DNA from: Gudongella oleilytica
GTDB lineage: Bacteria; Bacillota; Clostridia; Tissierellales; Tissierellaceae
DNA length: 64,000 nucleotides
Assembly: GCF_004101785.1 (NCBI RefSeq)
Contig: NZ_CP035130.1
Location: forward strand, 1,798,001-1,862,000
Reading direction: 5' to 3'
In this document: one piece after another, positions 60,587 through 64,000 of the stretch
Layout: each line of letters starts with the position of its first letter
How positions within the stretch are numbered: position 1 is the first letter of the stretch
Translations under genes and position numbers: made by a program
The notes under the pieces: model-generated
The model's database searches: none
The model's input: the letters and a program-made list of their open reading frames with translations, nothing else
What the model was told of the DNA's origin: nothing

Positions 60587-63019
60587 TCAATGTTGTCTCT
60601 TTGTAAACTTAAGCTTCTCCCCGTCGTAGTCTGCCACAATTTCCTCATCTCTTGAAACGCTTCCCTTTAATATCTCCTCTGCCAGCTGATCCTCGATCAT
60701 CTTTCTGATGGTTCTCTCAAGAGGTCTGGCTCCAAATACAGAATCAAAGCCCTGCTTGGCGATATATTTCTTCGTCTCATCCGATATTGAAATATTGACC
60801 CCTACCTTGCTCATCCTGGTTTCCAGATCCTTCACCATTATCTCCACTATTTCCATTATCTGTTCTTCCTTCAGACTATGGAATACGATGACCTCATCCA
60901 GCCTGTTGAGAAACTCAGGTCTGAAGGTCCCCTTAAGCTCCTCGGTGATTATTCCCTTCATTCTCTCGTATTCCTCCACCTCGGCATCGGAGGTTGCAGC
61001 AAATCCGAGCACATTCTGCTTCTTGAGAGATGTGGCTCCGGCATTGGAGGTCATTATTATTACAGTGTTCTTGAAATCCACTGTTTTCCCCTTGGAATCA
61101 GTAAGTCTTCCATCATCAAGTATCTGGAGCAGCATGTTGAATACATCGGGATGAGCTTTCTCTATTTCATCAAACAGTATCACAGAATATGGCTTTCTCC
61201 TTACAGCCTCAGTCAGCTGACCTCCTTCGTCGTAGCCTACGTATCCGGGAGGAGAACCAACAAGTCTTGAAACGGAGTGCTTCTCCATGTACTCGCTCAT
61301 ATCTATCCTTATCATGGCGTCCTCATCACCGAACAAAGCCTCCGCAAGTGCCTTGGCAAGATAAGTCTTTCCAACTCCCGTAGGTCCAACGAAGATAAAG
61401 CTTCCAATCGGTTTTTTCGGATCCTTAAGTCCTACCCTCGCTCTTCTGACAGCTGCAGATATAGACCTGACCGCCTGCTCCTGACCAACGACCTTCTTGT
61501 GGAGCAGCTCTTCCAGCTTCAGCAGCCTTTCGCTTTCCTCAGTTGTCATCCTGCTGACAGGCACTCCCGTCCAGCTTGAAACAATCTCAGCTACCTGATC
61601 ATACCCGATGACAAGACTTGTCTCCTGCTTAAGTCTTTGCCACTTCAGCTTATTTTTCTCAATCATCTCCTTGGTGGTTTTCTCTTCATCCCTTATCCTT
61701 GCCGCCTTTTCAAAGTTCTGAGTGTTTATTGCTTCGTCCTTTTCGTGCTGCAGCTCCTCCAGTCTCTCCTCAAGCTTCTTTAGCTCTGTCGGTGCGACGT
61801 AGTTATTTACCCTCAGCTTTGAGGCAGCCTCATCTATTAGGTCTATGGCCTTGTCAGGAAGAAATCTGTCTGTAATGTATCTGTGGGAAAGCTCTGCCGC
61901 CGCTTCCAGAGCGTCATCCGTTATTTTTACGCCGTGGTGTGCCTCATACCTGTCTCTCAGGCCCTGTAGTATCTTTATGGTGTCGCTTACCGAGGGCTCT
62001 TCAACTATTATTGGCTGAAGCCTTCTTTCCAGGGCTGAATCCTTTTCAATATGCTTTCTGTACTCATCGATTGTAGTTGCCCCAACTATCTGGAGCTCTC
62101 CTCTTGCAAGAGTGGGCTTCAGTATATTGGATGCATCGATAGCTCCTTCAGCTGCCCCAGCTCCGACTATGGTATGCATCTCGTCAATAAATAGGATTAC
62201 ATCTCCCTGTTCCTTGAGCTCCTTCATAACTGATTTCAGTCTTTCCTCAAATTCGCCCCTGTACTTCGCTCCTGCTACCATCCCAGGAAGATCAAGGGTC
62301 ACTATCCTCTTGTCTTTGATTATCTCAGGCACATCCCCCTCCACGATCTTCTGGGCTAAGCCTTCAGCGATCGCTGTCTTTCCAACTCCGGGCTCACCTA
62401 TGAGCACAGGATTATTCTTTGTCCTTCTGCTAAGGACCTGAATGACTCTTTCGATTTCCCTGGTTCTTCCTATTACCGGGTCGATCTCTCCATTTTGAGC
62501 CATCTTATTGAGATCTATGCTGTATTTTTCAAGGTTTGTCGCCTGTTTTTTCTCATTGTTCGGGGTTTGCTGCTTTGCTGTAGTCTCAGTCATCCTCTTG
62601 GCTACCTCCTGGGCAAGCTTTGCGGGGTCTACTCCAAGCCTCTTAAGTATAGCAGTAGCTATGCCCTCACCTTCAGCTATAAGACCCAGAAGAAGATGCT
62701 CTGTGCTTACATAATTGTGCCCGAAGTTCCTGGCCTCGCCGAACGCCAGCTCAAATATTTTCTTTGTTCTTGGAGTCATCCCTACAATCTCAACGCTTTC
62801 AGGGCCCATTCCGACGATATCGTAAACCTCTTTCCTTGCCTTTTCAAGAGTCACTCCCATTTCCTTAAGGGTTACTGCAGCAATACCCTGCTCCTCAGCC
62901 ATAAGTCCCAATAGCAGGTGCTCAGTTCCCACATAGTTGTGATTGAATTTCTTAGCTTCCTCCTGAGCAAGCATTATTGATTTTTGAGCTCTCTCTGTAA
63001 ATCTTCCAAACATTCCCAT
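60587..63019 (-). CDS. clpC: ATP-dependent Clp protease ATPase subunit ClpC
   Basis: Hsp100 unfoldase for ClpP, 810 residues. Two N-terminal repeats ([19 protein letters not shown] and [13 protein letters not shown]), Walker A1 GEPGVGKTA near residue 210, UVR-containing middle domain ([16 protein letters not shown] near residue 432), Walker A2 GPTGVGKT near residue 548 and the C-terminal [14 protein letters not shown] segment. In Firmicutes ClpC degrades McsB-phosphorylated proteins; mcsB is the next gene upstream. A CtsR heat-shock operator would lie before ctsR, outside the window. Confidence 0.98.
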   Translation of the reverse strand: MGMFGRFTERAQKSIMLAQEEAKKFNHNYVGTEHLLLGLMAEEQGIAAVTLKEMGVTLEKARKEVYDIVGMGPESVEIVGMTPRTKKIFELAFGEARNFGHNYVSTEHLLLGLIAEGEGIATAILKRLGVDPAKLAQEVAKRMTETTAKQQTPNNEKKQATNLEKYSIDLNKMAQNGEIDPVIGRTREIERVIQVLSRRTKNNPVLIGEPGVGKTAIAEGLAQKIVEGDVPEIIKDKRIVTLDLPGMVAGAKYRGEFEERLKSVMKELKEQGDVILFIDEMHTIVGAGAAEGAIDASNILKPTLARGELQIVGATTIDEYRKHIEKDSALERRLQPIIVEEPSVSDTIKILQGLRDRYEAHHGVKITDDALEAAAELSHRYITDRFLPDKAIDLIDEAASKLRVNNYVAPTELKKLEERLEELQHEKDEAINTQNFEKAARIRDEEKTTKEMIEKNKLKWQRLKQETSLVIGYDQVAEIVSSWTGVPVSRMTTEESERLLKLEELLHKKVVGQEQAVRSISAAVRRARVGLKDPKKPIGSFIFVGPTGVGKTYLAKALAEALFGDEDAMIRIDMSEYMEKHSVSRLVGSPPGYVGYDEGGQLTEAVRRKPYSVILFDEIEKAHPDVFNMLLQILDDGRLTDSKGKTVDFKNTVIIMTSNAGATSLKKQNVLGFAATSDAEVEEYERMKGIITEELKGTFRPEFLNRLDEVIVFHSLKEEQIMEIVEIMVKDLETRMSKVGVNISISDETKKYIAKQGFDSVFGARPLERTIRKMIEDQLAEEILKGSVSRDEEIVADYDGEKLKFTKRQH

Positions 63020-63031
63020 ACGTTACCTCCA

Positions 63032-64000
63032 CTAATTAAAGTATTCTCTAAGCAGCTCAGCCCTGAGCATGTCTCTTTCAGCCTGGCTCATCGCTCTTCC
63101 GTAGCCGCTCTGTATGCTTCCTGCCTTTATCTCTATCATTTCCCTTATCAAATCGCTGCCGTTATAGCCCTCCAGCAAAGATACATCACACCCAAGCTTG
63201 ATCACAGATATTAGCTCCATAGCCTCACGGGAGGAGATGGTCCTTGCATATCGCAATGCACCAAGAGCCCTGTAAACTCTGTCCTGAAACTCCAGATTCT
63301 TTTTATCAAGCAGGAACAGCCTCGTATTCCTTTCTCTCGTGATAAGCTGATGGACCACACGCTCAAGCTTCTCCAGAATCTCCTCCTCAGTCTCACCAAG
63401 GGTGAGTTGATTGGAAACCTGATACAGGTGGCCTACAGCCTCAGTACCCTCGCCATATATCCCTCTTATGGTAAGACCTATCTTCTTCAAAGCATCTATT
63501 ATTCCCCCGATGTGTCCTGTTATGGATACAGCAGGCATATGGAGCATTACAGATGCTCTCAGTCCTGTTCCGGTATTTGTGGGACAAGCCGTCAGATATC
63601 CGTATTCTCCATCAAAGGCATAATCCAGTTTATCCTCAAGAGCGTCGTCAACCTGGGAGCAAAGCCCCCACCCTTCAGCAAGAGCCAAGCCCGGCAAAAG
63701 AGTCTGAAGCCTTATGTGATCCTCCTCGTTGACCATTATCGTTACCTTCTCATCTTCTCTTACGGAAAAACCACTCTTCTCAGACTGCTCTACCAATACG
63801 GGGCTGATCAGATGCTCCTCCATAAGTCTCATTCTTTCTCTGGGTTCCAGGGACGACATTTCAAAATGCCTGTAGCTGCCCTCCTCAAAGGAGCTGTCGA
63901 TAGCATCCCTCACTATTTCAAGAACCTTTCTTGCCTCCTGCTGGTCGGCATATATTGGAAATGGATGCTCCCTAAGGTTCCTTGCTACCCTTATTCTGGT
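63032..64000 (-). CDS. mcsB: Protein-arginine kinase McsB (5' partial)
   Basis: Marks proteins for ClpCP by arginine phosphorylation. 322 residues are visible; the frame is open to the window edge, where TRIRVARNLREHPFP is the usual nucleotide-site start of the kinase domain, so only a short N-terminus is missing. The guanidino-kinase active-site motif CPTNTGTGLRASVMLHMP with the catalytic-type Cys is intact, and NEEDHIRLQ is present. The last segment is the C-terminal pArg-binding domain. Twelve bases before clpC; mcsA and ctsR presumably lie beyond the right edge. Confidence 0.96.
   Translation of the reverse strand, partial: TRIRVARNLREHPFPIYADQQEARKVLEIVRDAIDSSFEEGSYRHFEMSSLEPRERMRLMEEHLISPVLVEQSEKSGFSVREDEKVTIMVNEEDHIRLQTLLPGLALAEGWGLCSQVDDALEDKLDYAFDGEYGYLTACPTNTGTGLRASVMLHMPAVSITGHIGGIIDALKKIGLTIRGIYGEGTEAVGHLYQVSNQLTLGETEEEILEKLERVVHQLITRERNTRLFLLDKKNLEFQDRVYRALGALRYARTISSREAMELISVIKLGCDVSLLEGYNGSDLIREMIEIKAGSIQSGYGRAMSQAERDMLRAELLREYFN

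Overview
The window is a housekeeping region from a low-to-moderate GC, Gram-positive, spore-former-type Clostridia genome. The evidence is the Firmicutes gene order (mcsB-clpC-radA ... ispD-ispF, gltX-cysS-mrnC-rlmB-yacP-sigH, rpmG-secE-nusG-rplKAJL-rpoBC-str-S10-spc-alpha, ecfAAT-truA-rplM-rpsI), SigH, McsB, a T-box, and CarD next to a PIN/TRAM membrane protein. The two-subunit glycine decarboxylase operon and ThyX suggest an anaerobic lineage, possibly Tissierellales-like; that placement is inference. No rRNA, CRISPR, insertion sequence or prophage was seen. Apart from three plus-strand units (an ABC exporter pair, an aldo/keto reductase and a small four-cysteine protein), every gene is on the minus strand, so the map is best read from right to left.

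Layout, left to right. 1-3056: a heterodimeric ABC exporter (+), first subunit cut by the window edge. 3053-3700: a PAP2 phosphatase (-). 3747-9467: a complete glycine cleavage operon (gcvT-gcvH-gcvPA-gcvPB-lpdA). 9622-10746: an iron-sulfur aldo/keto reductase (+). 10791-10842: an intergenic cluster of DnaA boxes and palindromes. 10892-15083: rplM-rpsI with its own promoter and leader, and ecfA1-ecfA2-ecfT-truA with its own promoter. 15221-29805: one unbroken S10-spc-alpha superoperon from rpsJ to rplQ, including secY, adk, infA and rpoA. 30147-34758: str operon (L7Ae-like, rpsL, rpsG, fusA, tuf). 34864-42253: rpoB-rpoC. 42480-45846: rpmG-secE-nusG-rplK-rplA, then rplJ-rplL under an L10-type leader and a strong internal promoter. 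46041-47374: tRNA-Thr and a second tuf. 47419-53578: gltX, cysS, mrnC, thyX, rlmB, a NYN nuclease, sigH. 53622-58544: proS behind a T-box, ispF, ispD, a PIN/TRAM protein, CarD. 58766-64000: an unrecognised small plus-strand gene, then radA, clpC and the 3' part of mcsB.

The genes form the core of gene expression: RNA polymerase and its accessory factors, most ribosomal proteins, translation factors, three aminoacyl-tRNA synthetases, RNA modification and processing enzymes, and protein export (SecY, SecE). Protein and DNA quality control (ClpC, McsB, RadA), isoprenoid synthesis and vitamin uptake energising (ECF module) sit alongside. Regulation visible in the DNA includes several TTGACA/TATAAT-type promoters, intrinsic terminators at most operon ends, a T-box before proS, L10- and L13-type ribosomal protein leaders, and hairpins in the rpoB, cysS and rpsJ leaders.

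I did not find a clearly new biological system. The items most worth a second look are the DnaA-box cluster between convergent genes, the near-identical but not identical tuf pair, the plus-strand terminator in the rpsJ leader, the cysS leader whose promoter lies before a terminator, and the missing map and disA genes at their usual places. Several start codons are placed at internal positions (rpsG, rpoB, L7Ae-like, sigH, rpmC, proS, PIN/TRAM, KOW protein) because Shine-Dalgarno sites and family lengths favour them; rpmJ, rpmD and rpmG were found by reading the minus strand directly.
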